Assembly (NCBI GenBank): GCA_013216015.1
Contig: JABSOI010000011.1
Coordinates: 94,459-158,458, forward strand
Reading direction: 5' to 3'
DNA: 64,000 bases
Origin: Alteromonadaceae bacterium
Lineage (GTDB): Bacteria; Pseudomonadota; Gammaproteobacteria; Enterobacterales; Alteromonadaceae
In this document: positions 1-8,005 of the stretch, in pieces
Position numbering within the stretch: position 1 is the stretch's first letter
How the letters are laid out: each line of letters begins with the position of its first letter
The notes under the pieces: model-generated
Databases searched by the model: none
What the model saw: only the letters and a program-made list of their open reading frames with translations
Told to the model about the DNA's origin: nothing
Made by a program: the position numbers and the translations under genes

Positions 1-986
1 CCAGAGGCCCTCATAAATCACGGCAGAATTTAGGTATTTACCGTCAACAATTGCTTGGTCCGAATAAATTAATTATGCGCTGGTTATCTCATCGTGGTGG
101 CGCATTAGACTTTCAAGAATGGAAAGCTGAACATCCAGGGGAAAAATTCCCTGTGGCGGTTGCTTTGGGGGCTGATCCAGCCACTATTCTTGGTGCGGTG
201 ACTCCTGTGCCTGATACCTTATCAGAGTATGCATTTGCCGGATTATTGCGTGGCAGTAAAACGGAAGTGGTGAAATGTCTAAGTAGTGATTTAGAAGTAC
301 CGGCAACGGCTGAAATAGTACTTGAAGGATATATTGATCCTGAAGAAATCGCCCCGGAAGGTCCTTATGGTGATCACACGGGTTATTACAATGAAGTGGA
401 TACTTTTCCTGTGTTTACGGTAACCCATATTACTCATCGTAAGGATCCAATTTATCACAGTACTTATACGGGACGTCCGCCGGATGAACCGGCAATTTTA
501 GGTGTTGCTCTCAATGAAGTGTTTATTCCTATTTTGCAAAAACAATATCCTGAAATTCAGGACTTTTACCTACCGCCAGAAGGTTGTTCGTATCGTTTAG
601 CCATTGTTACCATTAAAAAGCAATATGCCGGACATGCTAAACGTGTAATGATGGGAGTATGGTCTTTCTTACGTCAGTTTATGTATACTAAATTTGTTAT
701 CGTTTGTGATGATGATATTAATGCCCGTGATTGGAAAGATGTTATCTGGGCAATGACCACTCGTATGGACCCAAGCCGGGATACGGTAATGATCGAAAAT
801 ACTCCGATTGATTATCTGGATTTTGCTTCTCCTGTTTCAGGTTTAGGCTCTAAAATGGGTTTAGATGCAACAAACAAATGGCCCGGTGAAACAAACCGTG
901 AATGGGGGGAGCCAATTGTAATGGACGAAACTATTAAGCGGCAGGTTGATGAGCTTTGGGATGAATTAGCCATCAATAACGATTAA
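1..986 (+). CDS. ubiD: UbiD, 4-hydroxy-3-polyprenylbenzoate decarboxylase (C-terminal part; 5' end outside window)
   Basis: The reading frame is open from the first base and enters mid-protein with [20 protein letters not shown], a strongly conserved UbiD stretch, so the start lies upstream of the window. About 328 residues are present, roughly the last two thirds of a ~490-residue enzyme. UbiD uses prenylated FMN to decarboxylate 4-hydroxy-3-polyprenylbenzoate in ubiquinone synthesis. Family motifs visible include [10 protein letters not shown] and YTGRPPDEP. The methionine at 51 is internal, not a start. fre follows on the same strand after about 60 bases, the E. coli arrangement. The same pathway is represented by ubiE, ubiJ, ubiB and ubiK elsewhere in the window. 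Confidence 0.96.
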   Translation, partial: RGPHKSRQNLGIYRQQLLGPNKLIMRWLSHRGGALDFQEWKAEHPGEKFPVAVALGADPATILGAVTPVPDTLSEYAFAGLLRGSKTEVVKCLSSDLEVPATAEIVLEGYIDPEEIAPEGPYGDHTGYYNEVDTFPVFTVTHITHRKDPIYHSTYTGRPPDEPAILGVALNEVFIPILQKQYPEIQDFYLPPEGCSYRLAIVTIKKQYAGHAKRVMMGVWSFLRQFMYTKFVIVCDDDINARDWKDVIWAMTTRMDPSRDTVMIENTPIDYLDFASPVSGLGSKMGLDATNKWPGETNREWGEPIVMDETIKRQVDELWDELAINND

Positions 987-1047
987 AAGGAAATTCAGCT
1001 GGAATTCAGCTGGAAGTTAACAATATTTATTAAGGTTTGTAGAAAGA

Positions 1048-1755
1048 ATGAATGCAATTAATTGCCAGATACAATCATTAGAGTCATTAACACCTTCTGT
1101 CTATAAAGTGTTGTTAAAGCCGGATGAAGCTGTTGATTTTGTCGCTGGACAGTACTTGAATTTTGTCATGAGTGAAAAGGATAAACGTCCGTTTTCTATT
1201 GCCAGTTCACCCACTGCTGAATTTATAGAATTGCAAATAGGTGCTTTTGGTGATGAAAGTTATCCAATGCAAGTCATTGAACATATCAAGGCTTGCATAA
1301 AATCTGGTGCTGGTGTGACAATTGAAATGCCAGGCGGTAATGCTCAACTTCGTACCTACAGTGAACGACCGTTATTATTGTTGGCGGGGGGAACAGGGTT
1401 TTCTTATATAAAATCAATGTTTGAATATTTAGCCGATCAGGGTTCAAAGCGGCACGTTATTGTATATTGGGGCTTGCGTGATCCCAGTGCTTGTTATGAG
1501 TTAGAAAAAACCGTTGAAACTATCTCAAAACTTCCTCACGCTAATTTTATTCCTGTGGTAGAGATCCCAACGGATGATTGGCAAGGCAAAGTAGGCTTGG
1601 TCCATCAAGTGGCTATGCACGACATTATTAGCTTTGAACCCTATGATGTTTATTTGGCCGGACATTTTGAAATGGTTGGTTTGGTACGTAAAGATTTTGT
1701 AGAGCACGGTGCGCTGATTGAACATATGTATGCGGATGCATTTGCTTTTATTTAG
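1048..1755 (+). CDS. fre: NAD(P)H-flavin reductase Fre
   Basis: This 235-residue protein matches the usual Fre length. It has the flavin-binding RPFS motif of the ferredoxin-reductase fold at residues 47-50 and the nucleotide-binding AGGTGFS loop at 113-119. Fre reduces free FMN, FAD or riboflavin with NAD(P)H and hands electrons to iron and other acceptors; its position beside ubiD is conserved in gammaproteobacteria, where reduced flavin is relevant to the UbiD/UbiX cofactor. That functional link is known context, not shown here. The start ATG lies about 60 bases past the ubiD stop, consistent with co-transcription. Confidence 0.95.
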   Translation: MNAINCQIQSLESLTPSVYKVLLKPDEAVDFVAGQYLNFVMSEKDKRPFSIASSPTAEFIELQIGAFGDESYPMQVIEHIKACIKSGAGVTIEMPGGNAQLRTYSERPLLLLAGGTGFSYIKSMFEYLADQGSKRHVIVYWGLRDPSACYELEKTVETISKLPHANFIPVVEIPTDDWQGKVGLVHQVAMHDIISFEPYDVYLAGHFEMVGLVRKDFVEHGALIEHMYADAFAFI

Positions 1756-2110
1756 TCAGTTTTAATTTTAATTTTAATTTTTGTAAATTCATTTTACTAT
1801 TTGAATGTAAAGTTAATGTTTTTGATTGTTGCTTTGGTCAGATGTTCAATAGAGTAACAGAGTTCTGGTTTTTACAAATAACTAGCATTGAAGAGATATT
1901 TTCAGTAATAAACTGATTTGTTTCAATTTATGTCACATTCTTAATGTTTGATTATTATCTCAGAAAAATATTCTATTTCTTTATTGCTGGTTTTGATCAA
2001 GAAGGTCTACATTAAAAAGAAGGTAATCTTTGTGATACATTTCGATAAATTCAAATTTTTAAGTACTTAACGATGCCCATAACCGGTTGCGACAGTCAGG
2101 CAGAAAGTTT
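1756..2110. other. AT-rich intergenic stretch, no gene seen
   Basis: After the fre stop there is very AT-rich sequence with no supported reading frame on either strand. Short open frames lack ribosome binding sites. It separates fre from the minus-strand precursor-peptide genes. Confidence 0.5.
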
Positions 2111-2116
2111 TAAGCC

Positions 2117-2251
2117 TTAGCAGGTTTCGGTACAGCGTTCTGTTTGACATAGACCTGTTAGATGGCACCATTGCCTTGTAAGAGTTATACCACCAGCGAT
2201 ATTATCTGTTTCTTCGCGAGGTAAAGATTCAATACCGGAAGAAAGTTCTAC
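2117..2251 (-). pseudogene. RiPP precursor copy B: leader-less, lanthipeptide-like
   Basis: This 44-codon open frame is a diverged duplicate of the precursor at 2429-2619. It keeps the leader end GIESLPREETDNIAGG exactly and a related core with WCH, then TGLC, TERC and finally TETC before the stop. Three T-x-x-C units are what would be expected of threonine/cysteine pairs that form methyllanthionine rings. The frame opens at GTA (2249-2251), not a start codon, and an in-frame TAG stands directly before it. The basic N-terminal leader seen in the other copy is absent, and a 15-bp hairpin occupies the place where it would be. It is most simply a 5'-truncated pseudogene, although the core itself is intact. 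Family naming is inference from motif shape. Confidence 0.55.
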
Positions 2252-2284
2252 CTAATTAAATTTTGTCGTCAAGTAGTGAGAGTC

Positions 2285-2320
2285 AGGAAGACTTACATTA
2301 AAATCAATGTAAGTCTTCCT
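2285..2320. repeat. Perfect 15-bp inverted repeat (hairpin) between precursor copies
   Basis: The arms at 2285-2299 and 2306-2320 are perfectly complementary around a 6-base loop. There is no T-run next to either arm, so it is not a textbook intrinsic terminator. It sits directly upstream (minus strand) of precursor copy B. A second small stem with a GAAA loop lies at 2341-2356. Confidence 0.8.
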
Positions 2321-2428
2321 GTGAATTTACAATAAAATCAAATTACGAAAGTAATTTAATGCTGCCAAAATTAATTATGTCTGGGTGTTTTTGAGCGTAC
2401 CAGTATGGCAGTTATAACGTTAGATGTA

Positions 2429-2619
2429 TTAGCAGGATTCAGTAAAGTCATCGGTTTCGCCACAAAGGCCTGTGTTATGACACCAAGATCTGCTAGTGGT
2501 TATACCACCTGCAATATTATCTGTTTCTTCACGGGGTAATGATTCAATACCCGTTGAAAGTTCCATTAAATTATTTTTTTTAATTTTAATGTATTTAACT
2601 TTAATTTTTTAAATTCCAT
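2429..2619 (-). CDS. RiPP precursor copy A (lanthipeptide-like), leader and core joined only by a -1 frameshift
   Basis: An ATG at 2617-2619 has a good ribosome site (AAGGA, six bases upstream) and encodes MEFKKLKLNTLKLKK, a basic repetitive leader start of the kind seen on many GG-leader RiPP precursors. That frame stops at 2566-2568 after 17 codons. The next frame carries GIESLPREETDNIAGG and a core with WCHNTGLC and a terminal TESC, ending at 2429-2431. The junction is A-AAA-AAA aligned as a -1 slippery heptamer inside a run of eight A. A -1 slip, or one extra A in the transcript, gives a continuous 63-residue precursor. An ATG at 2564-2566 overlaps the first stop (TAATG), so reinitiation to a 45-residue short form is also possible. 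No modification enzyme is visible nearby. A simple frameshift mutation or assembly error remains possible. Confidence 0.6.
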
Positions 2620-2648
2620 ATCAATTCCTTTTTCTTATTAGTTGAATG

Positions 2649-2665
2649 AGTTCTTTAAAAGAACT
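2649..2665. promoter_or_regulatory. Palindrome upstream of RiPP precursor A
   Basis: A 17-base palindrome (AGTTCTTT, one centre base, AAAGAACT) lies 30 bases upstream of the precursor start, next to an AT-rich stretch with a possible -10 box (TATTAT, minus strand, 2668-2673). No convincing -35 box was found. A second perfect palindrome, GTCAGCTGAC, lies at 2716-2725. They could be operator sites; function is inferred only from position. Confidence 0.35.
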
Positions 2666-2746
2666 TTATAATATAATCATTTGGTTATAATTATTTATTT
2701 ATTTATGTATTATTGGTCAGCTGACGGTAATACAAATATGCCCTTA

Positions 2747-3949
2747 TTAATTTGTCACTTTACGTAACAACTGATTAGCCTTCTGATACTCACCCTGCCC
2801 CTCTAACGCGCTGGCGAAAGCTTTTAAATCAATATCATCATATTGCGAACCTTCAATATTCATTAAGCTATGAAATGCTTTATCAGCCATTTGAAATTGA
2901 CCGCCGCTTAAAGCCATGTGGCCTAAACAACTTAACCACTTTGCACTGTGCGGATCGCTGTGCAAATGCTTTTGTACGATAATGATTAATTCTTCAGGTT
3001 TTTGTAGTGGCAGTGTGCGTAAATTCTGTAGAAAAGCTTGGCTTGCCTCTTTTTTTAATGGTGCAATCAGGATTTTATTAAGCGGTTCAATGATGTTGTT
3101 TTCAGCCAAAACTAAACAATAGGCAAATAATACTTCTTCTCTTTGTTTTACTTTTTTGGCAAGTTTCTGCCAGTAATCTGTCAGGGCGTTATTATCTTTT
3201 TGCTGAATTATGTTATTGAAAGCACCATAAAAAGCTGATTTTCCCCATTCCTTTATTACGTGTTCATCTATGGTTTTTTGTTTACGGGCGGAAGTTAAAT
3301 ACTCAACAGCGCTTTCAAAGCGTTGTTCCATAATACATAAGTTTATTTCTAAACTTAATAATCTGGCATCATGACCAATATGTTTGTGATGCTCATCTAT
3401 CAATGCACGTGCTTGTTCTAAATTATCATGGCCAAAGGAGTCTTGCTCCAGTAAGAGTTTTATTTTAATTAAAATGCCTTCAAGTCCGGTCTCTTGCATC
3501 GTTTGGCGATGATCTTCCAATGCGGTTAAGTAATGTTTGGTATTTGATATCAGGTTTTGCTTTTGGGCTGCAGAAGCAGCAAGCAAGTAAGCGGTTTGTT
3601 CAAATTGAGATTTTTCTGCGCATTTAGCTAATAACTGTTCGGCTTGTTGATAATCTTCCAGTGCATAGGCGGTAATTCCCTGGTTAAACTCTCTTAATGC
3701 TTTTCTGCGATTGGCAAAAATTAATTTGTTCCAGGTACTAAAGCTTAATTTGAGGCCTCCACGTAATACTTTTAATGAAATAAGCAGAGTGATAAATAGC
3801 AAGGTTAACATTATAGATGCAGTGACTACTGTTGATTCAATAGTTAAATCACCCATAGCAATAAGAATATAGCCTTTTTCATTAATCAGCATTGGACTGA
3901 TAGCTACGGCACAAAAAAACAATACAACCAGAATAATTAGCTTTTTCAT
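2747..3949 (-). CDS. hemY: HemY, inner-membrane TPR protein of the hemCDXY operon
   Basis: This 400-residue protein has the HemY architecture: two N-terminal membrane segments (about residues 3-25 and 40-62) followed by helical TPR-like repeats to the C-terminus. It is unrelated to the protoporphyrinogen oxidase also called HemY. It is thought to act at the membrane in haem synthesis or as an accessory to it; its biochemical role is not settled. It overlaps hemX by four bases (ATGA type), which implies translational coupling as last gene of the operon hemC-hemD-hemX-hemY. Confidence 0.92.
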   Translation of the reverse strand: MKKLIILVVLFFCAVAISPMLINEKGYILIAMGDLTIESTVVTASIMLTLLFITLLISLKVLRGGLKLSFSTWNKLIFANRRKALREFNQGITAYALEDYQQAEQLLAKCAEKSQFEQTAYLLAASAAQKQNLISNTKHYLTALEDHRQTMQETGLEGILIKIKLLLEQDSFGHDNLEQARALIDEHHKHIGHDARLLSLEINLCIMEQRFESAVEYLTSARKQKTIDEHVIKEWGKSAFYGAFNNIIQQKDNNALTDYWQKLAKKVKQREEVLFAYCLVLAENNIIEPLNKILIAPLKKEASQAFLQNLRTLPLQKPEELIIIVQKHLHSDPHSAKWLSCLGHMALSGGQFQMADKAFHSLMNIEGSQYDDIDLKAFASALEGQGEYQKANQLLRKVTN

Positions 3950-5343
3950 ATTATATCCTCAACCTCAACCTTAACCCCAGCCTCCAATCCAACCTCAGTC
4001 TCATTTTTATTTTTTTTAATTTTTTTCGACTCAGTATTGGTTTTAACATCAGTATTAGTTTCTGGTGTTATTTCATTGGTGGTTTTGTTTATATCTTTCT
4101 CTTGTGTGTCAGTGTTTTTTGGGGTTGAATTAGTTTGTTCTGTTTGTTGCGACTCTATGATTGTTTTGTTAACAGGCGTCGATTTAGTTGAGCTATTACT
4201 AATGATTGCTCGCATAGCTTGCAGTGAAGATAAGTTCTCAGGGTAAACAAAACTAATGTTTTGGTTGGCCAAGGCTTGAAGACTTTGTTGGAAAACTTGG
4301 TTGATCGGGTTTTGCATATCGAAATAATCGTTAAGCCAAAGTTCGGTTTCAACGAGTGTTTGCTGGTATAAACTGGACATTTCCTGACTGGCAGCCCATT
4401 GTGCAAGTTGAATTTTTAAGCTTAAATTCTCCCGTAAATTTTGTTGGTGTTGGGGCGACATTAATGGTTCAACACTGGCTGTTCTTCGGCTAACCGTGAT
4501 GAATTCACCTAAAAATTTACCCCATGTTTTTTGAAGGTTATCACGCCAATCTGCTGTATTTTCTGTTAGTTCGAAATTTTCAACAGCTTGATTACTTTCT
4601 GGAATATAAACCATAGCAAGTATCAATGACTCTACTTGTTTATTTAACGCCATCAATTCTAATATTATATCTTCTGTCTTTAATTCAGGTATTAATTTAA
4701 GCGCAGTGATATCTTGATGAATTAATTGTCTGGCAGGTAAAAATTTGGGATCATTTAATTCTTTTAAACGTGCATCTGCATCAAAAAGTAAACCAATGGC
4801 GGCCTTAGTATCTCGTTCTAACCACATTGTTCTTGCTGCAATACGGATAAGGTATTCTGCTTCGTGTGTCAGCCAGTCGCTGGGATTATTTTGGCTTAAT
4901 CGGGCGACTGTGTTTTCCAGGTGTTTAATTTTGTCTTCACTGGCTAACTGGATCTGAGTGACTTTACTTGATAATTGTTTAACTAAGTTTTGCTGTTGCT
5001 GTGTCAACAGCTGTTTAACTTGAGCCTGATTGTTAAGTAAAGCTTTTTGATTTTGTTGAGTAAGACGCTGTTCTAATAAATTTTGTTGCAAATCATGCCA
5101 ATAATACATGCCAGCGATACCTGCAATAGCGGTTATTGCTAGTAATAATGCGAATACGGCAGTTTTAGAAATCTTATCAGGGCTGTTCATGTTTGGATTT
5201 TTATTCAATTTACGAGTGGGAGTTGATTTCCTGGCTTTGCTGGAAATTGATGGTTGTGCTTGCTCAGTAGCTTCTTTGGCAGATGAGTCATCGGTGGTTG
5301 AGCTTGAATGTTCAGTATCTTCAAGTTGCTTTTTATCTGTCAT
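3946..5343 (-). CDS. hemX: HemX, membrane-anchored coiled-coil protein
   Basis: HemX family protein of 465 residues. A Ser/Thr-rich cytoplasmic N-terminus (about 1-55) is followed by one membrane helix (about 58-80), a glutamine-rich coiled coil (about 83-150) and the conserved HemX domain. In E. coli the gene was once called uroporphyrinogen methyltransferase, but this lineage has no methyltransferase motifs. The last ~80 residues are a low-complexity Thr/Asn/Lys/Glu tail, unusual compared with the compact E. coli protein and probably disordered. It overlaps hemY by four bases and follows hemD after 85 bases. Confidence 0.9.
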   Translation of the reverse strand: MTDKKQLEDTEHSSSTTDDSSAKEATEQAQPSISSKARKSTPTRKLNKNPNMNSPDKISKTAVFALLLAITAIAGIAGMYYWHDLQQNLLEQRLTQQNQKALLNNQAQVKQLLTQQQQNLVKQLSSKVTQIQLASEDKIKHLENTVARLSQNNPSDWLTHEAEYLIRIAARTMWLERDTKAAIGLLFDADARLKELNDPKFLPARQLIHQDITALKLIPELKTEDIILELMALNKQVESLILAMVYIPESNQAVENFELTENTADWRDNLQKTWGKFLGEFITVSRRTASVEPLMSPQHQQNLRENLSLKIQLAQWAASQEMSSLYQQTLVETELWLNDYFDMQNPINQVFQQSLQALANQNISFVYPENLSSLQAMRAIISNSSTKSTPVNKTIIESQQTEQTNSTPKNTDTQEKDINKTTNEITPETNTDVKTNTESKKIKKNKNETEVGLEAGVKVEVEDII

Positions 5344-5428
5344 TTTTCACTTCCATCGTTAGTGGGCACCATACTAATTGTATTTGTTATGTTGAGCTTA
5401 CTTAATGCAATGGGTATTTCAGGCTGTT

Positions 5429-6271
5429 TCAGTCGTTTTTCAAGTTCGCCTGGATATCAAGCAAAATTGACAGCATTGCTTCATCATTTGCACCATGTGC
5501 ATTAATTACCTGAGTTAAACCTAATTGTTTAGCGTAATTTGCAATTCTCTGGCTGGCAACAATCCATAAACAGCTATTTTTCCAATAGTCATTGAGTTTA
5601 TATGAGTGTTCAAGACCTTTGTTACAAGGAAAGTCAGCACAAGTAAGTCCTGATAATAACTCAGTAAGTCTGATCAATGAGGCATTACTGGTTATTACGA
5701 TAGCGTTTATTTCATCGGCTTGCCATTTTTGGGCGATATTATCGGGAAAATTTCGCCAAATACGTTGGTAACTTTCAAAGTAAACAACTTTAGCCAGACG
5801 TTTTGTTAATGTCTGGGCCATTAATTCTCTTCCGCCATCACCCCGAACAATGACGACCAGCTGATTTCTAACTTTTTCAGCACTAAGTTCAGTTAAAACT
5901 AATACACCCTCACTGTCATGATTTTCAGGAGAAATAGAATCAAGATTAAGAGACTTTAATGCTTTTTGTGTTGCACTACCCACAGCGATAATATTTTGTG
6001 TACGCCACTGTGATATTGGCATTATTTTATTAGCATGCTCTACTGCCGCAACGCTGACAAAAATTATAATAGCATTAGAAGTGAAAGCAGATTCGTCATT
6101 AGTTGTTTTGTAGTCAATTATTTTGTGGTTGTTTGTTTCATCATCAATAGTTTTGTAATCAAAGAGCGGCTGACAAAAAGACGCTATGCCAACTTGTGCA
6201 AGCTTTCTGGCCAGTTCTAGCCCTTGTTTTTGTGGGCGGGTAATTAATAGCTGTAATTTTTGATCACTCAT
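5429..6271 (-). CDS. hemD: Uroporphyrinogen-III synthase HemD
   Basis: HemD closes hydroxymethylbilane into uroporphyrinogen III with inversion of ring D. The 280-residue length is somewhat above the ~246 of E. coli. The two-lobed fold is recognisable from the N-terminal ITRPQKQG, the central VVIVRGDGGRELM and VITSNASLIRL toward the C-terminus. The extra length includes a charged insertion near residues 40-65 containing a DYKT repeat (about 42-45 and 57-60) that looks like a local duplication. The gene begins 14 bases after the hemC stop, so the two are co-transcribed. Sequence conservation is weak throughout this family; operon position supports the call. Confidence 0.92.
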   Translation of the reverse strand: MSDQKLQLLITRPQKQGLELARKLAQVGIASFCQPLFDYKTIDDETNNHKIIDYKTTNDESAFTSNAIIIFVSVAAVEHANKIMPISQWRTQNIIAVGSATQKALKSLNLDSISPENHDSEGVLVLTELSAEKVRNQLVVIVRGDGGRELMAQTLTKRLAKVVYFESYQRIWRNFPDNIAQKWQADEINAIVITSNASLIRLTELLSGLTCADFPCNKGLEHSYKLNDYWKNSCLWIVASQRIANYAKQLGLTQVINAHGANDEAMLSILLDIQANLKND

Positions 6272-6285
6272 GTTTTTAAGTCAGT

Positions 6286-7248
6286 CTAATTATTGTCTGC
6301 ATAAACTTTTTGTAAAATTTTATCGGCACCTTGTGCTAGTAAATCTTGTGCTAAAGCCTCACCTAAAGTTTCTGCGTCTTCAATTGAACCTCTAATTTCA
6401 CTGTGGATAATTTTACTACCATCAACCGCGCCAACCAAACCACGTAAATGAATTTCTTCGCCATTGCCTTCATTTTTAATTAATGCAAAACTGCCGATAG
6501 GCACCTGACAGCCACCTTCCAGCGCAATGTTCATTGCTCGTTCAGCCAATACTCGAATTCGGGTTTCTTTGTGCTCAAGAGGTGCAAGTAACGCTTTAAT
6601 CGTTTTGTCATCAGTGCGACATTCAATACCAACTGCACCTTGACCATTTGCTGGCAGCATAACGTGTGGTTCAATATATTCTGCAATTCGCTCTGGCATT
6701 TCTAAACGTATCATTCCTGCCGCTGCCAAAATAATAGCGTCATATTGACCTTCATCGAGTTTTCTTAAACGGGTATTAACATTACCGCGCAAATCACGAA
6801 TTTCTAAATCAGGACGTAATGCTTTAATTTGGCACTGGCGACGCAAACTTGAAGTGCCAACAATTGCACCTTTGGGTAAATCATTAAAGCAGGCAATTGT
6901 ATTTGAAATAAAGGCGTCACGGGGATCTTCCCTTTCACAAATTATTTCTAACCCTAAACCTTCAGGGAAAGCTACAGGCACATCTTTCATAGAGTGTACG
7001 GCAATATCGGCACGGTTTTCCAGTATGGCCACTTCAAGCTCTTTAACAAATAGGCCTTTACCGCCCACTTTTGCTAATGGCGTATCAAGAATAATGTCAC
7101 CTTTAGTGGTCATTGGTACAAGTTCAACATTAATATTGGGATGGAAATGCTCAAGCTGTGCTTTAACATATTCTGCTTGCCACAATGCTAGTGCGCTTTT
7201 TCGGGTAGCGATGCGTACGGTTTTTGTAGATATAGGCTGTGAACTCAT
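6286..7248 (-). CDS. hemC: Porphobilinogen deaminase HemC
   Basis: Hydroxymethylbilane synthase of 320 residues. It polymerises four porphobilinogens on a dipyrromethane cofactor. The cofactor-bearing cysteine is C247 in EGGCQVPIG, and the catalytic aspartate is D89 in HSMKDVP. Other signature stretches are [13 protein letters not shown] (12-24) and GTSSLRRQ (131-138). It is the first gene of hemCDXY on the minus strand. In E. coli this operon is divergent from cyaA; here cyaY lies directly upstream in the same direction and cyaA is not in the window. Confidence 0.97.
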   Translation of the reverse strand: MSSQPISTKTVRIATRKSALALWQAEYVKAQLEHFHPNINVELVPMTTKGDIILDTPLAKVGGKGLFVKELEVAILENRADIAVHSMKDVPVAFPEGLGLEIICEREDPRDAFISNTIACFNDLPKGAIVGTSSLRRQCQIKALRPDLEIRDLRGNVNTRLRKLDEGQYDAIILAAAGMIRLEMPERIAEYIEPHVMLPANGQGAVGIECRTDDKTIKALLAPLEHKETRIRVLAERAMNIALEGGCQVPIGSFALIKNEGNGEEIHLRGLVGAVDGSKIIHSEIRGSIEDAETLGEALAQDLLAQGADKILQKVYADNN

Positions 7249-7335
7249 TAAATTATCCTGTGATTGTGCTGCGTAAAGTTTTTTAACTATTTTTAGTATA
7301 TGTCTTATGCCGTTTAATTATTTCAAATTATCTAA

Positions 7336-7653
7336 TTAAGCTGTTAATTTAACAACAGTGTCGGCTTGTGTGCTGACGGCTGAGGATAAAAATTGCCAAA
7401 ACTCACCACCACCACGTTTATCAATCCATTGTTGCTCTTGTAATGCAAAATGATGACCGTTGAACTTGGTTGCAACCCATATTTCATGTAACGGGGCTTG
7501 TTTGTTAATGATTATTTTTGTGTTGTTTTTGAAGGTCAGGGTTAGTAATCCACCAACACCTTCATAATCGATATCTTCACCACAATTTTCGATGGCTTCT
7601 TCAACGGCGAGTAATAGTTCATCGGTAAGTAAATTATATTGGCTGTCGTTCAT
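7336..7653 (-). CDS. cyaY: Frataxin-like iron-sulphur assembly protein CyaY
   Basis: This 105-residue protein is full length for CyaY. The acidic first helix (LLLAVEEAIENCGEDIDYE) provides the iron-binding ridge, and the sheet contains LTLTFKN and the conserved HEIWVATKFNGHHF stretch. CyaY binds iron and regulates IscS/IscU cluster assembly. It lies upstream of hemC in the same direction with 87 bases between, and is divergent from lptM-lysA-dapF, a conserved gammaproteobacterial junction. Confidence 0.95.
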   Translation of the reverse strand: MNDSQYNLLTDELLLAVEEAIENCGEDIDYEGVGGLLTLTFKNNTKIIINKQAPLHEIWVATKFNGHHFALQEQQWIDKRGGGEFWQFLSSAVSTQADTVVKLTA

Positions 7654-7764
7654 TAATTATCCTTTTACTGCTGTTGTAGGGTGCAGTATTTGTTTTTTGG
7701 TAATTTTATCGCAATCGGTTTGCTTGTGATTATAAAACGACTATGATGGGAAAAAAATCGAAAA

Positions 7765-7947
7765 ATGAAAATGTTTAAATTAAAATCGAAAATAACGGTG
7801 TTTTTTTGGTGTTTTATCACTTTTAGTGGTTGTGGGTTGAAAGGTCCGTTGTATCAAACACCTGAAAATACTTTAGAGCAAGAAAAACAAGAGCAAGCAA
7901 AACAAGAGCAGTCGAATAGTGAATCATTGAAAAAACAAAATGATTAA
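7765..7947 (+). CDS. lptM: LptM (YifL-type) small lipoprotein
   Basis: A 60-residue lipoprotein precursor. A basic N-terminus and hydrophobic segment (residues 1-20) end in FSGC, a lipobox with the acylated cysteine at residue 23. It is followed by GLKGPLYQTPEN, the diagnostic start of mature LptM, then a Gln/Glu/Lys-rich tail. LptM binds the LptD/LptE lipopolysaccharide translocon and helps LptD disulphide maturation. It stands immediately before lysA and dapF as in many gammaproteobacteria. The start was chosen because it opens the signal peptide. Confidence 0.9.
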   Translation: MKMFKLKSKITVFFWCFITFSGCGLKGPLYQTPENTLEQEKQEQAKQEQSNSESLKKQND

Positions 7948-8005
7948 CCCTAAATTTAGCTGTTTGGAAGATAATTTTAAGAATAAACCATAGGAAAATT
8001 AAGTT

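Noticed and set aside
2285..2320. Hairpin as a rho-independent terminator
   Set aside because: Perfect stem but no T-run on either strand; recorded as a repeat.
6854..7276. 140-codon plus-strand open frame
   Set aside because: Antisense shadow of hemC; serine/alanine-rich low-information translation.
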